Assembly (NCBI RefSeq): GCF_001593385.1
Contig: NZ_LUVZ01000012.1
Coordinates: forward strand, 372,001 to 436,000
Direction: 5' to 3'
Origin: Chryseobacterium cucumeris
GTDB taxonomy: Bacteria; Bacteroidota; Bacteroidia; Flavobacteriales; Weeksellaceae
DNA: 64,000 bases
The position numbers and the translations under genes are program-made. This document shows positions 43,474-53,016 of the stretch, piece after piece (within the stretch, counting starts at the first letter, position 1; each line of letters begins with the position of its first letter). Below the pieces are notes generated by a model, which did no database searches, was not told the origin of the DNA, and saw nothing but the letters and a program-made list of their open reading frames with translations.

Positions 43474-44340
43474 TTAACTATTGTACTTTTTTCCCGTGAT
43501 GTAATTTTTTTTAAAATTTACCGGTGTGCTTCCCGTTTTATTCGTGAAAAGGCGGTTGAAATAAGCGGGATCTTCATAACCCAGATCATAAGCAATTTCT
43601 TTGACAGGTTTATCCGTATAAAAAAGTAACCTTTTTGCTTCTAATAAAATTCTGTTAATAATAAACTGGTTGGGAGACTCCAGCTTTAAGTTTTTAAATT
43701 TATGAGTTAAAGTTTTCGGAGCGATGTGAAGAAGCTCTGCATAATCAGCAACATTATGTTTTTCTCTGAAATGAATTTCCAGATGTCTGCTGAAATCTCT
43801 GAAAATATCAAGCTCACTGCCAGGAATTCTGATGGTATCATTGTCTAAGTTTTGTTTCTTCCATTTGCGGGTAGCTCGTATGATGATCTGTTTTACATAG
43901 GTTCTAATCATTTCCTCTGCGGAAGAATCCTTCCCTTTAAGTTCATCCCGAATATTCTGAAACAAACTTTTTATAAGAGAAGTTTCTGAATCATCAAGTT
44001 CTACAAAAGGAATTTCAAATACATTATGAAAGAGAAGGCCGTCACAAGCCACTTCCTTATCATGGATCTGAATACAGTAGAAATCCCGGTTGTAGAAAAG
44101 AAGAATAGATTCATCTTTGCCTTTTTGGATACTCAAATGTTGGTTGGTGAGGAAGAAAAGTGAAGGTTTCTTTGTTTTATAATGATTAAAATCTACTGTA
44201 AGTTCATATCCTGAAGGAATAAAAAATACTTTAATATCTGAAGAGAACCGACTTCCGTTGAAATTCTCCAGATTTTCTTCTGAAAATACTTCCAGTCCGA
44301 GTCTTTTATAGTGATCTTCAAAAATAAGCTGTTGCGGCAT
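43474..44340 (-). CDS. AraC-family regulator 1
   Basis: 288 residues. The C-terminal AraC DNA-binding domain has two helix-turn-helix units, the second as VKEIAYDLGYEDPAYFNRLFTNKTGSTP. The N-terminal half is a cupin-like sensor (IKVFFIPSGYELTVDFNHYK). Effector and targets are unknown. It is divergent from a second AraC gene across 200 bp and lies 90 bp upstream of the osmC start on the same strand. Confidence 0.88.
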   Translation of the reverse strand: MPQQLIFEDHYKRLGLEVFSEENLENFNGSRFSSDIKVFFIPSGYELTVDFNHYKTKKPSLFFLTNQHLSIQKGKDESILLFYNRDFYCIQIHDKEVACDGLLFHNVFEIPFVELDDSETSLIKSLFQNIRDELKGKDSSAEEMIRTYVKQIIIRATRKWKKQNLDNDTIRIPGSELDIFRDFSRHLEIHFREKHNVADYAELLHIAPKTLTHKFKNLKLESPNQFIINRILLEAKRLLFYTDKPVKEIAYDLGYEDPAYFNRLFTNKTGSTPVNFKKNYITGKKYNS

Positions 44341-44541
44341 ACTTTAACTTTAGTTTAAAGATAAAAAAAAAGCATGATTTGAACTGTATTAAATTACTTA
44401 ACCTATGATTTCTTATGTTGGATATATAAAATTGAAATAAAATAAATTCAAAATATGTTTTTACATTGATATTATTTTATCATTTTTACAAAGATTTGTA
44501 TTGTAACCTAAAAGTATTAACCTTTTTTCATAACTGCCTGT

Positions 44542-45420
44542 ATGAGCGAATTAGAAAATATTCTGAGAGAAATAACTCCACTATCTCCTGAGGATAGTTT
44601 TCTCGTGTTTGACAGGATTAAAGCCTCATTTGACTTTCCTTATCACTATCATCCGGAAATTGAAATCAACTTTATTTATAAGGGGAAAGGCTACCGAAGA
44701 ATGATCGGAGACCATACCGGAGAGATCGGAAATATAGAGTTGGTGCTGGTAGGACCCAATTTACCACACTGTTGGGCAAATTACAGATGTAAGAACAGAA
44801 AAACCCACGAAATCACCATACAATTTAATCAGGATTTCTTTCAACAGTCACTGATGGAGAAAAATATCCTGAAACCTATCAATAATCTGATGAAAGACTC
44901 CATCAGAGGAATTCTTTTTTCTACAGAAACGGCTGAGAAACTAAAAGATTCGTTTCTCAATCTTTCAAAGATGAACAGCTTTGAATCTTTTATAGAAATT
45001 ATGAAAATTCTGAATGAACTTGCCGTTGCAGATAATAAAACACTTTTATCTTCATATAGTATTGAGCTTGAGTCTTTTGCAGATAATGATAAAATGAAGA
45101 TTGTTCATGATTTTGTTCATAAAAATTTTGAGAACAAAATAACGCTGGATAATGTAGCATCATTGGTGAATATGAGCAATGTGACGTTTAACAGATTTAT
45201 CAAAAAAAGAACAGGGAAAACTTTTGTTAATTATCTTAATGAAATTAGAATAAGTTATGCTGCGCGCTGGTTGATGGAAAAAAATCTTACTGTTTTTGAA
45301 ATTGCCTTTGAGGCAGGTTTTAATAATATTGCGAACTTCAATAAGGTATTTAAATCCATCAAAAAGACAACTCCAACCGAATTTAAAGAACAATTTAAAG
45401 GAGTTAAAAAGATTGAATAA
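44542..45420 (+). CDS. AraC-family regulator 2, probable regulator of the glycan locus
   Basis: 292 residues. The N-terminal cupin has DFPYHYHPEIEINFIYKGKG and a later NLPHCW, residues that often form the sugar pocket. The C-terminal DNA-binding domain reads ITLDNVASLVNMSNVTFNRFI and VFEIAFEAGFNNIANFNKVF. It lies directly upstream of the SusC gene on the same strand with a 387-bp gap, the usual place for a local activator. No hybrid two-component system or ECF sigma factor is present in the locus, which supports this role by exclusion. Confidence 0.85.
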   Translation: MSELENILREITPLSPEDSFLVFDRIKASFDFPYHYHPEIEINFIYKGKGYRRMIGDHTGEIGNIELVLVGPNLPHCWANYRCKNRKTHEITIQFNQDFFQQSLMEKNILKPINNLMKDSIRGILFSTETAEKLKDSFLNLSKMNSFESFIEIMKILNELAVADNKTLLSSYSIELESFADNDKMKIVHDFVHKNFENKITLDNVASLVNMSNVTFNRFIKKRTGKTFVNYLNEIRISYAARWLMEKNLTVFEIAFEAGFNNIANFNKVFKSIKKTTPTEFKEQFKGVKKIE

Positions 45421-45807
45421 TATGTATTAAAAATGTACAGCTTTCTGTTTTATATCTTATCTGACATCCTGCAATTCCGTCCAGAAATCTACTTATATTT
45501 TGTCCAAATATCAGAATAAATCCCCTTTTTTTAATTGTTCGGGAAGTGTTGTATTTTGTTGATATTTAAAGTGTTAATGGCTTTTGATTTTGATTGCTGA
45601 AAAAATAATATCGTTTTATGATAAAATAGTATTATATCAGACTGGCAACAAAATTTAGATTTGTGAATGTGAATTAAATCTTAACAAAACTTTAAATTAT
45701 TTAATACTTAAACGGCAAAATTTTGTTGAAAAAACAATAATTTTTTTTGTATTAAAAAATAAAGTAATGTCACTGATTCTCAATTAAATCTAACGAATCT
45801 ATACCTT
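45421..45807 (+). promoter_or_regulatory. Regulatory interval upstream of susC
   Basis: 387 bp, very AT-rich and without a gene. A TAGATTTG box at 45656-45663 fits the TAnnTTTG pattern and would give a leader of about 140 nt. No clear -33 partner or AraC half-site pair was found by eye. Confidence 0.4.
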
Positions 45808-48768
45808 ATGAGAAAAGCAGTTATACCCGTTCTGTTCGTTTTTTCACTTACTGCGAATGCACAGGAGAAAAAAACAGCCGACACTACGAAGACAACCAGT
45901 ATTGAGGAGGTCGTGGTCACCTCTTTGGGGATAAAAAGGCAGGCCCGCTCTTTGACGTATTCCAGTCAACAGATTGGCGGGGATGAGCTTACAGAAGTGA
46001 AAACTCCCAATCTATTAAATTCGATCAACGGAAAAGTTTCCAATGTGCAGATCAACAGAACCAATGGTGTAGGTAGCTCCGTAAGGGTGATTATGAGGGG
46101 GAACAAGTCTGTCAACAATACACAGCCATTATATGTAATTGACGGAATTCCTATTATCAACGGAACAGGAAAATCAGCAGATATCGGACAGTATTCCAAT
46201 ATGCCGGATCCCGGAGATGTACTAAGCTCCATCAATCCTGATGATATCGAAAGCATCAACTTCCTGAAAGGAGCTTCTGCTTCTGCATTGTACGGTTCTG
46301 CCGGAGGTAACGGGGCTATCCTGATTACGACTAAAAAAGGACGTGCAGGGAAAAGTTCAATTACTTACAGCTCCAGCCTTACAGTGGACAGGGCTTATAG
46401 TCTTCCAAAACTACAGCACAGTTATCTGTCTTATGACCCTTCTGTATCGGGATCACAGCCGGGACAGGCAGTAGACAGCTGGGGTGCAAAAGGATCTTCT
46501 AAAGATTATCTTAAAGACTTCCTTCAGACAGGAACAACTTGGGTAAATAGCCTTTCTTTCCAGTCAGGAAATGAGAGATCAACAAGTTATTTCTCAATCG
46601 GAAATACTACCAACAAAGGAGTAGTTCCCATGTCATATTTTGATCAGTATAATGTATCCTTCAGAAATTCAAGTAAGTTTTTGGATGATAAACTGACGTT
46701 AGATGCCAACTTCATCGGGTCATTACAGGAAAGTAAGAACAGACAGACTCCGGGAGCTTCTTTTTCTCCTTTGACGAGTTTGTACTGGCTGCCAAGAGGC
46801 GTAGATTTTGACCAATACGGAGGAAATAATTATTCTTACATCAATAAAACAAGATTTTTGCCGGCTCAAAATTGGTGGGAAGTCAATCCGGACGGAAGCT
46901 TCAAAGGAAATCCGGTGACACAGAATCCTTACTGGATCTTAAACAGAAATCCCGTGACAGTAAGCAACAAAAATACTTATGGAGCCCTTTCATTGTCTTA
47001 TCAGATCAATCCATGGTTGACTGCGAGAGTGAGAGGAAACTATAGCTGGAATATTTCAGACAGCCAGCGTGATATTGCGGCTTTCTCAGCTCCTAGCTTA
47101 CTAGCTAATGGTATTAATGGCAGAATGCTTAAAAATACATATGAAAATTCTTCTACTTACGGTGATGTCCTATTAATCGGTAGTCCCAAAATAAGTGAAT
47201 CTATTTCATTGGATTTTACTGTAGGAGGAAGTATCAATACTACAAGAAATAAAATAGGACAAATTGATAATGCTTATCTAGCCAATCCAAATCTTTTCAC
47301 TTTGAATAACCTTCAGTGGAATGTAAACAGAGCGCCTGGAGATGGATATCATAATACTTATACGAATATGAAAAAACAGGTACAGTCTGTTTTTGCAAGT
47401 GCTTCCGTAGGTTATAAAAATATGTTCTATGTAGATATGACTTTCAGAAACGACTGGGATTCTACTTTAGCATTAACAGGAAGAACCGGGTTTGATTATG
47501 AATCTGTAGGAGCAAACGCTATATTGTCTTCTATTTTCAAACTTCCGGAAGTAATTAATTTCTGGAAAGTAAGAGGATCTTATGCAACGGTTGGTTTGGG
47601 ATTACCTACCAATATTACCAATGCAATGGTGGAATATAGCAAAGGGTATGTTTATGGAGTAGATGCAGGAACCATTGTATATCCAAAGAGTTCTTTTGCT
47701 ACTGGAGCAGGTTTTGAGGCATTGCTTCCAAAGCCGGAACTTAACAAAACATTTGAAGCCGGAACTGAGTTGAGAATGTTGGGGAATAAATTAAATTTTG
47801 ATATTACTTATTATAACTCAAATACGAGCAACCAATTACTGGAAACAACAATTCCTTCCTATTTAGGAGGATTAGCTCCAGGATCATACTACATCAACGC
47901 AGGAAAAATCCGAAATACAGGTTTTGAATCTTCACTATCCTACAAGATTTTTGATTCGTCAAAATTCGGATGGACGGCCACTTTGAATGCATCAGCAAAT
48001 AAAAACAAGATTGTTGAATTATTACCAACAAGTATCAATGTTTCCAAAGATCTGACCTTTTCACTAACAGGTGGTGGTGATTATACAAGATTAAAACTTG
48101 GAGGTTCTTTTGGAGACCTTTACGGAATCAAATTTAAAAGAGATGATCAGGGCCGTATTCTTGTGAATGAAAAAGGTGTTCCTTTGGCAGAGAGTACTCC
48201 TTCTTATCTGGGTAATCCGAACCCTAAGTTTATTATGGGATTCAATAACTCCTTTACTATTGGTAAACTGGGAATCTCTTTCCTTATTGATGGTAAATTT
48301 GGAGGTAAAGTATTATCTCTTACAGAAAAAGCCAATGATCTATATGGAGTAAGCCAAACCACAGCCGATGCAAGAGATGCCGGAGGCGTATCTATTCCAA
48401 ACGCAGTGTATGCACCAGGAACTCCAAACGCAGGACAGGCTTATACAGGGTTGACGAATGCAAAAGATTATTATAAAGCAGTAGGAACAACCGAAGGATT
48501 CGGGAAAGGAGTTGATGAAGCGTATTTATATAGTGCTACAACAATCCGTTTACGCCAGGCATCTGTTTCATATATGTTTGATATCAACTCAAAATATCTG
48601 AAAAATGCAACGGTAAGTTTAGTAGGAACCAATTTGTTTTTCTTCTACAAAAAAGCACCGTTTGATCCAGAGCAGGTATCAGGAAATACACCTGGTGGGG
48701 TAGGAGTAGATTCATTCGGTCTACCGGTTACCAGATCTATCGGATTATCTTTAAAAGCTAACTTCTAA
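45808..48768 (+). CDS. SusC/RagA-family TonB-dependent outer-membrane receptor
   Basis: 986 residues. Signal peptide (MRKAVIPVLFVFSLTANAQ), then a TonB box region (IEEVVVTSLG, residues 32-41), plug domain (INGKVSNVQINRTNG, GSSVRVIMRGNKSVN, PLYVIDGIPI, ASALYGSAGGNGAILITTKK) and a 22-strand barrel ending in GLSLKANF. It lacks the N-terminal carboxypeptidase-regulatory-like domain found on most SusC proteins, so plug and TonB box follow the signal directly. With the adjacent SusD lipoprotein it imports oligosaccharides, here most likely high-mannose N-glycan pieces. Confidence 0.95.
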   Translation: MRKAVIPVLFVFSLTANAQEKKTADTTKTTSIEEVVVTSLGIKRQARSLTYSSQQIGGDELTEVKTPNLLNSINGKVSNVQINRTNGVGSSVRVIMRGNKSVNNTQPLYVIDGIPIINGTGKSADIGQYSNMPDPGDVLSSINPDDIESINFLKGASASALYGSAGGNGAILITTKKGRAGKSSITYSSSLTVDRAYSLPKLQHSYLSYDPSVSGSQPGQAVDSWGAKGSSKDYLKDFLQTGTTWVNSLSFQSGNERSTSYFSIGNTTNKGVVPMSYFDQYNVSFRNSSKFLDDKLTLDANFIGSLQESKNRQTPGASFSPLTSLYWLPRGVDFDQYGGNNYSYINKTRFLPAQNWWEVNPDGSFKGNPVTQNPYWILNRNPVTVSNKNTYGALSLSYQINPWLTARVRGNYSWNISDSQRDIAAFSAPSLLANGINGRMLKNTYENSSTYGDVLLIGSPKISESISLDFTVGGSINTTRNKIGQIDNAYLANPNLFTLNNLQWNVNRAPGDGYHNTYTNMKKQVQSVFASASVGYKNMFYVDMTFRNDWDSTLALTGRTGFDYESVGANAILSSIFKLPEVINFWKVRGSYATVGLGLPTNITNAMVEYSKGYVYGVDAGTIVYPKSSFATGAGFEALLPKPELNKTFEAGTELRMLGNKLNFDITYYNSNTSNQLLETTIPSYLGGLAPGSYYINAGKIRNTGFESSLSYKIFDSSKFGWTATLNASANKNKIVELLPTSINVSKDLTFSLTGGGDYTRLKLGGSFGDLYGIKFKRDDQGRILVNEKGVPLAESTPSYLGNPNPKFIMGFNNSFTIGKLGISFLIDGKFGGKVLSLTEKANDLYGVSQTTADARDAGGVSIPNAVYAPGTPNAGQAYTGLTNAKDYYKAVGTTEGFGKGVDEAYLYSATTIRLRQASVSYMFDINSKYLKNATVSLVGTNLFFFYKKAPFDPEQVSGNTPGGVGVDSFGLPVTRSIGLSLKANF

Positions 48769-48785
48769 CTTTTACAATTAAGACA

Positions 48786-50411
48786 ATGAAAATCAATACT
48801 ATTAAAACATTGGTGTTTGGAGCTGCAGTACTTTTTTCTGCTTCGGGATGTACGAATGACTTTGACCAATATAATCAGGAGAAATTAGGAGGGCCTGAAA
48901 ATTTTTATGCAGATTTTATCGCTATAGTAAACCCTATGAAATCTATTCAGAGAGGTTTGCAGGCAGATTATCAGTTATATCCAAACCTTAGTGCAGATAT
49001 GTATAGCGGAATGTTCAGTACAGCAACACCATTTAACGGAGGAGTAAATAATCTTACGTACTCTATGATGGATGGATGGAATAACAGAATTATTGCCAGA
49101 CAACAGGATATCTTCAATTATTCTATCATTATTGATAATGCTGCGAAAGGGAACTATCCAGGTGTAGATTTTACCGGAACACTTGCTGTAAAAAAGATTT
49201 TGAAAGTCATTACAGCCGCAAGAGTTTCAGACAGTCATGGCCCTGTAGTTTACAGCAAATATGAAAAACCCAATCCTAACGGAGTGACTGATTTTGACTC
49301 CCAACAGGAAGCCTACAACTATTTTATTGCTGATCTTACTGCAGCCATTACAGATTTACAGAAAGTAATTGCGATGCCAGCAACACAGAATGTTGAAGAT
49401 AAAACTTCACTGAAAAGTGCAGACTTAGTATATGGAGGAAATATGGCGCAATGGGCAAAGTTTGCCAATTCTCTAAAGCTGAGGTTATCCATGAGAATGA
49501 GCTACGCTGATCCTGCAAAATCTAAACAATATGCAGAAGAAGCATTGGCTTCACCTGCAGGATTGATTACTGACAATGCAGATAATGCGTTGATCAGTGT
49601 AGGACAGTCAGAATTGAGTTTTATTATTTACTCATGGGGAGATTGTTTAATCGGAGCCCCTTTGATGGCATATATGAACGGATACAATGACCCAAGACTT
49701 CCGGCATATGCTATTCCTGCATCTGATCCAAGCTTACAGGGAAAATATATAGGAATACGTCAGGGCATTGATTTATTAAATGGTAAATCAACGTACGGAG
49801 GGTTCTCGCAGCCACAGGCAAAATCTGCCAGCGGAGATTATTTTTCCGGTACCGATGGTAAAATGAAATTATTCACCGCTGCAGAAACATGGTTCCTTAG
49901 AGCTGAAGCTGCTTTGAGAGGATATGCAGGAGCAGGAGATATTCAAACTAACTATACAACCGGAGTTCAGCAGTCTTTCGGGGAATGGGGGAAAAGTGCT
50001 AATGTTGCTGCTTATCTTGCCGATAATACTTCTACTGAAGCACCTTATATTGATCCGAAAAATGCAGACAATAACGTACTTGTTGGAAACCCCCAGTTAA
50101 GTACCATTACCATTGCATGGAATAACGGCGATACCAACGAAAGAAAATTAGAAAGAATTATTACCCAAAAATGGCTTTCTCTTTATCCAAACGGACCGGA
50201 AGCATGGGCTGAGCAGAGAAGAACAGGATATCCGGTTCTTTTTAAGGTAAGAAAGAATGACAGCGGCGGAGCTATCAGTACAGAAGCAATGATCAGGAGA
50301 ATTCCTTTCACTATTGATACCAAAACATCATTATATAATTACCAGCAGGCCGCTCAAATGCTTAACGGTCCTGATACCGGAGGTACAAAACTTTGGTGGG
50401 ATAAGAAATAA
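48786..50411 (+). CDS. SusD/RagB-family glycan-binding lipoprotein
   Basis: 541 residues. The lipoprotein signal ends in FSASGC (Cys22). The body has SusD-like helical repeats in the form of the SusD-like_2 branch (QRGLQADYQLYPNLSADMY, FANSLKLRLSMRMSYADP, GPEAWAEQRRTGYP). It forms the lid of the SusC barrel at the cell surface and binds the glycan. It starts 17 bp after the SusC stop. A long structured region separates it from the MFS gene, which may lower expression downstream. Confidence 0.93.
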   Translation: MKINTIKTLVFGAAVLFSASGCTNDFDQYNQEKLGGPENFYADFIAIVNPMKSIQRGLQADYQLYPNLSADMYSGMFSTATPFNGGVNNLTYSMMDGWNNRIIARQQDIFNYSIIIDNAAKGNYPGVDFTGTLAVKKILKVITAARVSDSHGPVVYSKYEKPNPNGVTDFDSQQEAYNYFIADLTAAITDLQKVIAMPATQNVEDKTSLKSADLVYGGNMAQWAKFANSLKLRLSMRMSYADPAKSKQYAEEALASPAGLITDNADNALISVGQSELSFIIYSWGDCLIGAPLMAYMNGYNDPRLPAYAIPASDPSLQGKYIGIRQGIDLLNGKSTYGGFSQPQAKSASGDYFSGTDGKMKLFTAAETWFLRAEAALRGYAGAGDIQTNYTTGVQQSFGEWGKSANVAAYLADNTSTEAPYIDPKNADNNVLVGNPQLSTITIAWNNGDTNERKLERIITQKWLSLYPNGPEAWAEQRRTGYPVLFKVRKNDSGGAISTEAMIRRIPFTIDTKTSLYNYQQAAQMLNGPDTGGTKLWWDKK

Positions 50412-50436
50412 AAAATATTCAGAATCACTCATTAAT

Positions 50437-50562
50437 AAAGAGACATCTCAAGATCAGATTTTTATTTGATGCATTCATTAAGGCGGGAGAATAGAGTAGA
50501 ATCTCCAAAAAATTTATAGTTTCGTTTTTTTAGCCTGAATGTATTTTTGAGATGTTCTCTTT
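50437..50562 (+). other. Structured intergenic RNA between susD and the MFS gene
   Basis: Nested pairing: AAAGAGACATCTCAA (50437-50451) with TTGAGATGTTCTCTTT (50547-50562); ATnCATTCA..GGC (near 50471-50487) with GCCTGAATGTAT near 50532-50545; and an inner GGAGA/TCTCC hairpin near 50490-50510. A T run (50525-50531) follows the inner hairpin. It may act as an attenuator or an RNA stabiliser. Confidence 0.5.
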
Positions 50563-50584
50563 TATTTAGAATCTTATTTTAAAT

Positions 50585-51886
50585 ATGGGAAAAAACAACT
50601 CCGGAACCCGTCGGATTCAGCCGATTCTTTGGATTTCAACATTATATTTTGCAATGGGAGTGCCCTTTGTAACCATTAATGCGGTTTCAGGAATCATGTA
50701 TAAAGATATGGGGGTTTCGGACTCGCAGATTACTTTCTGGACTGCCCTTATCATGTTCTCCTGGACATTAAAACCTCTTTGGAGCCCTTTTCTGGAGATC
50801 TATAAAACCAAAAAATTCTTCGTTGTTTTTACTCAGTTTGCGATAGGAATTCTGTTTGCATTAGTGGCCTTAAGCCTGCCAATGCATGCTTTTTTCAAAT
50901 ACAGTATTGCCCTTTTTGCGATAGTTGCATTTTGCGGAGCTACCCATGATGTGGTAGCAGACGGAACGTATATTGGGTTTTTGACCAATAAAGAGCAGGC
51001 AAAGTATATTGGATGGCAAGGTGCTTTTTACAACCTGGCGAAGATTATCAGCAGTGGAGCACTCGTTTATTTTGCCGGGGTTTTAGAAAAGACAAAAGGC
51101 GTAACCCATGCCTGGATGATCATTATGGTGATCTATGCATTACTCTTTTTTGTACTGGCTATTTACCACTATTTCATTCTGCCGAAGGAAAACAAAGAAG
51201 AACGGAAAGATGGAAAGACTGCCGGAAATGTTCGTCAAGAACTATTGGAAGTGATTACCTCTTTCTTCACCAAAAAGAAAATTCTATGGTGTATCCTCTT
51301 TATAATTCTGTACCGTTTTGCAGAAGGATTTGCGATCAAAATTGCGCCTTTATTTTTTAAAGCTCCAAGAACATTAGGAGGATTAGGATTATCTACTTCC
51401 GATATCGGGCTTATTTATGGGACATATGGTTCTGCAGCATTCATCCTGGGATCCGTATTGGCAGGGTATTTTATCTCAGCCCGCGGATTGAAAAGATCTT
51501 TGATATGGCTATGCTGTGCATTCAATATTCCATTTGTGGTCTATGCATTACTGGCTTATTATCAGCCGGCAGATCTTTTACCGGTAGGAATTGCGGTGGT
51601 AGTGGAATATTTCGGTTACGGATTTGGTTTTGTGGGACTAATGCTCTACATGATGCAGCAGATTGCACCCGGAAAACACAAAACGGCACATTACGCATTT
51701 GCAACAGGGATTATGAATCTTGGCGTAATGATTCCCGGAATGATCAGTGGAACGATCAGTGACTGGATCGGATACAAAATTTTCTTTATCTGGGTCTTGA
51801 TTGCTACCATTCCTGCATTTTTGGTCACTTTATTTGTTCCTTTTCCTCATCCGGAAAATCAGAAAGAACAACAAATCAATTCATAA
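50585..51886 (+). CDS. MFS sugar transporter
   Basis: 433 residues with twelve predicted membrane helices. The N-terminus (ILWISTLYFAMGVPFVTINAVSGIMYKDMG) and WTLKPLWSPFLE resemble AmpG/PUL-type permeases. Its position before a cytoplasmic GH130 phosphorylase suggests that it carries a disaccharide such as Man-beta-1,4-GlcNAc across the inner membrane. The substrate is inferred from context only. Confidence 0.85.
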   Translation: MGKNNSGTRRIQPILWISTLYFAMGVPFVTINAVSGIMYKDMGVSDSQITFWTALIMFSWTLKPLWSPFLEIYKTKKFFVVFTQFAIGILFALVALSLPMHAFFKYSIALFAIVAFCGATHDVVADGTYIGFLTNKEQAKYIGWQGAFYNLAKIISSGALVYFAGVLEKTKGVTHAWMIIMVIYALLFFVLAIYHYFILPKENKEERKDGKTAGNVRQELLEVITSFFTKKKILWCILFIILYRFAEGFAIKIAPLFFKAPRTLGGLGLSTSDIGLIYGTYGSAAFILGSVLAGYFISARGLKRSLIWLCCAFNIPFVVYALLAYYQPADLLPVGIAVVVEYFGYGFGFVGLMLYMMQQIAPGKHKTAHYAFATGIMNLGVMIPGMISGTISDWIGYKIFFIWVLIATIPAFLVTLFVPFPHPENQKEQQINS

Positions 51887-51916
51887 TAATTAAAAATAAA
51901 AAGTAAAAAATACTTT

Positions 51917-52888
51917 ATGACAGCTCAATCAGTAATGATCCCTTGGCAGGATCGCCCGGAAGGTTGTAATGATATCATGTGGAGGTTTTCCGAAAACCCG
52001 ATCATTAACAGATACGCTATACCAACATCCAACAGTATATTCAACAGTGCCGTAATTCCTTTTGAGGACGGATTTGCCGGAGTGTTCCGTTGCGACAACA
52101 AGGCAGTACAGATGAATATTTTTGCTGGTTTCAGTAAAGACGGAATCAATTGGGATATCAATCATGACCCTATTGAAATGCAGGCAGGAAATACGGATAT
52201 GATTGAATCCGATTACAAATACGATCCACGTGTAACTTTTATTGAAGACCGCTACTGGATCACCTGGTGCAACGGATACAATGGTCCTACCATCGGAATT
52301 GGGTATACTTTTGATTTTAAAGAATTTTTTCAGTGTGAAAATGCCTTTCTTCCATTCAACAGAAATGGTGTTTTATTCCCTGAGAAAATCAATGGTAAAT
52401 ATGCCATGTTGAGCCGTCCGAGTGATAATGGACATACACCTTTCGGAGATATTTATATCAGCTATAGCCCTGATATGAAATACTGGGGTGAACACCGTTG
52501 CGTGATGAAAGTAACACCTTTCGAAGACAGTGCATGGCAGTGTACTAAAATCGGAGGAGGGCCGGTTCCTATCAAAACAGAGGAAGGATGGCTGCTTTTC
52601 TATCATGGCGTGATCAATACCTGCAGAGGATTCAGATATTCAATGGGAGCTGCTTTGCTTGATCTTGAAGATCCTACAAAAGTGTTGTACAGAACGAAGC
52701 CTTATTTATTGGCTCCGGCTGAATTGTATGAACTGACAGGAGATGTACCCAATGTGGTTTTCCCTTGTGCAGCATTGACTGAAGGAGACAAAGTAACAGT
52801 ATATTACGGTGCTGCTGATACCGTAGTTGCGATTGCCTTTGGATATATCTCAGAAATCATTGATTTTATGAAAAAGAATTCAATTTAA
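51917..52888 (+). CDS. GH130 beta-mannoside phosphorylase (Man-GlcNAc type)
   Basis: 323 residues, no signal peptide. The five-bladed propeller of GH130 shows [20 protein letters not shown], the catalytic Asp103 in [17 protein letters not shown] and [19 protein letters not shown]. The length and this motif set match GH130 subfamily 2 enzymes, which phosphorolyse beta-1,4-mannosyl-GlcNAc or mannosylated chitobiose from N-glycans to mannose-1-phosphate. It follows the MFS gene by 30 bp, which suits import and intracellular cleavage. Exact specificity is inferred. Confidence 0.9.
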   Translation: MTAQSVMIPWQDRPEGCNDIMWRFSENPIINRYAIPTSNSIFNSAVIPFEDGFAGVFRCDNKAVQMNIFAGFSKDGINWDINHDPIEMQAGNTDMIESDYKYDPRVTFIEDRYWITWCNGYNGPTIGIGYTFDFKEFFQCENAFLPFNRNGVLFPEKINGKYAMLSRPSDNGHTPFGDIYISYSPDMKYWGEHRCVMKVTPFEDSAWQCTKIGGGPVPIKTEEGWLLFYHGVINTCRGFRYSMGAALLDLEDPTKVLYRTKPYLLAPAELYELTGDVPNVVFPCAALTEGDKVTVYYGAADTVVAIAFGYISEIIDFMKKNSI

Positions 52889-53016
52889 TACAGTAATATA
52901 AAGTTTAGGAAAATAGGTTAATCATCTTAATTTTTCCGTTTGCTGGGAATTTTATAATGGTTTTCCTATTTTTAAACCAACTTTTAAATAAAAAAATCTC
53001 CGATACCTCTCTTATC

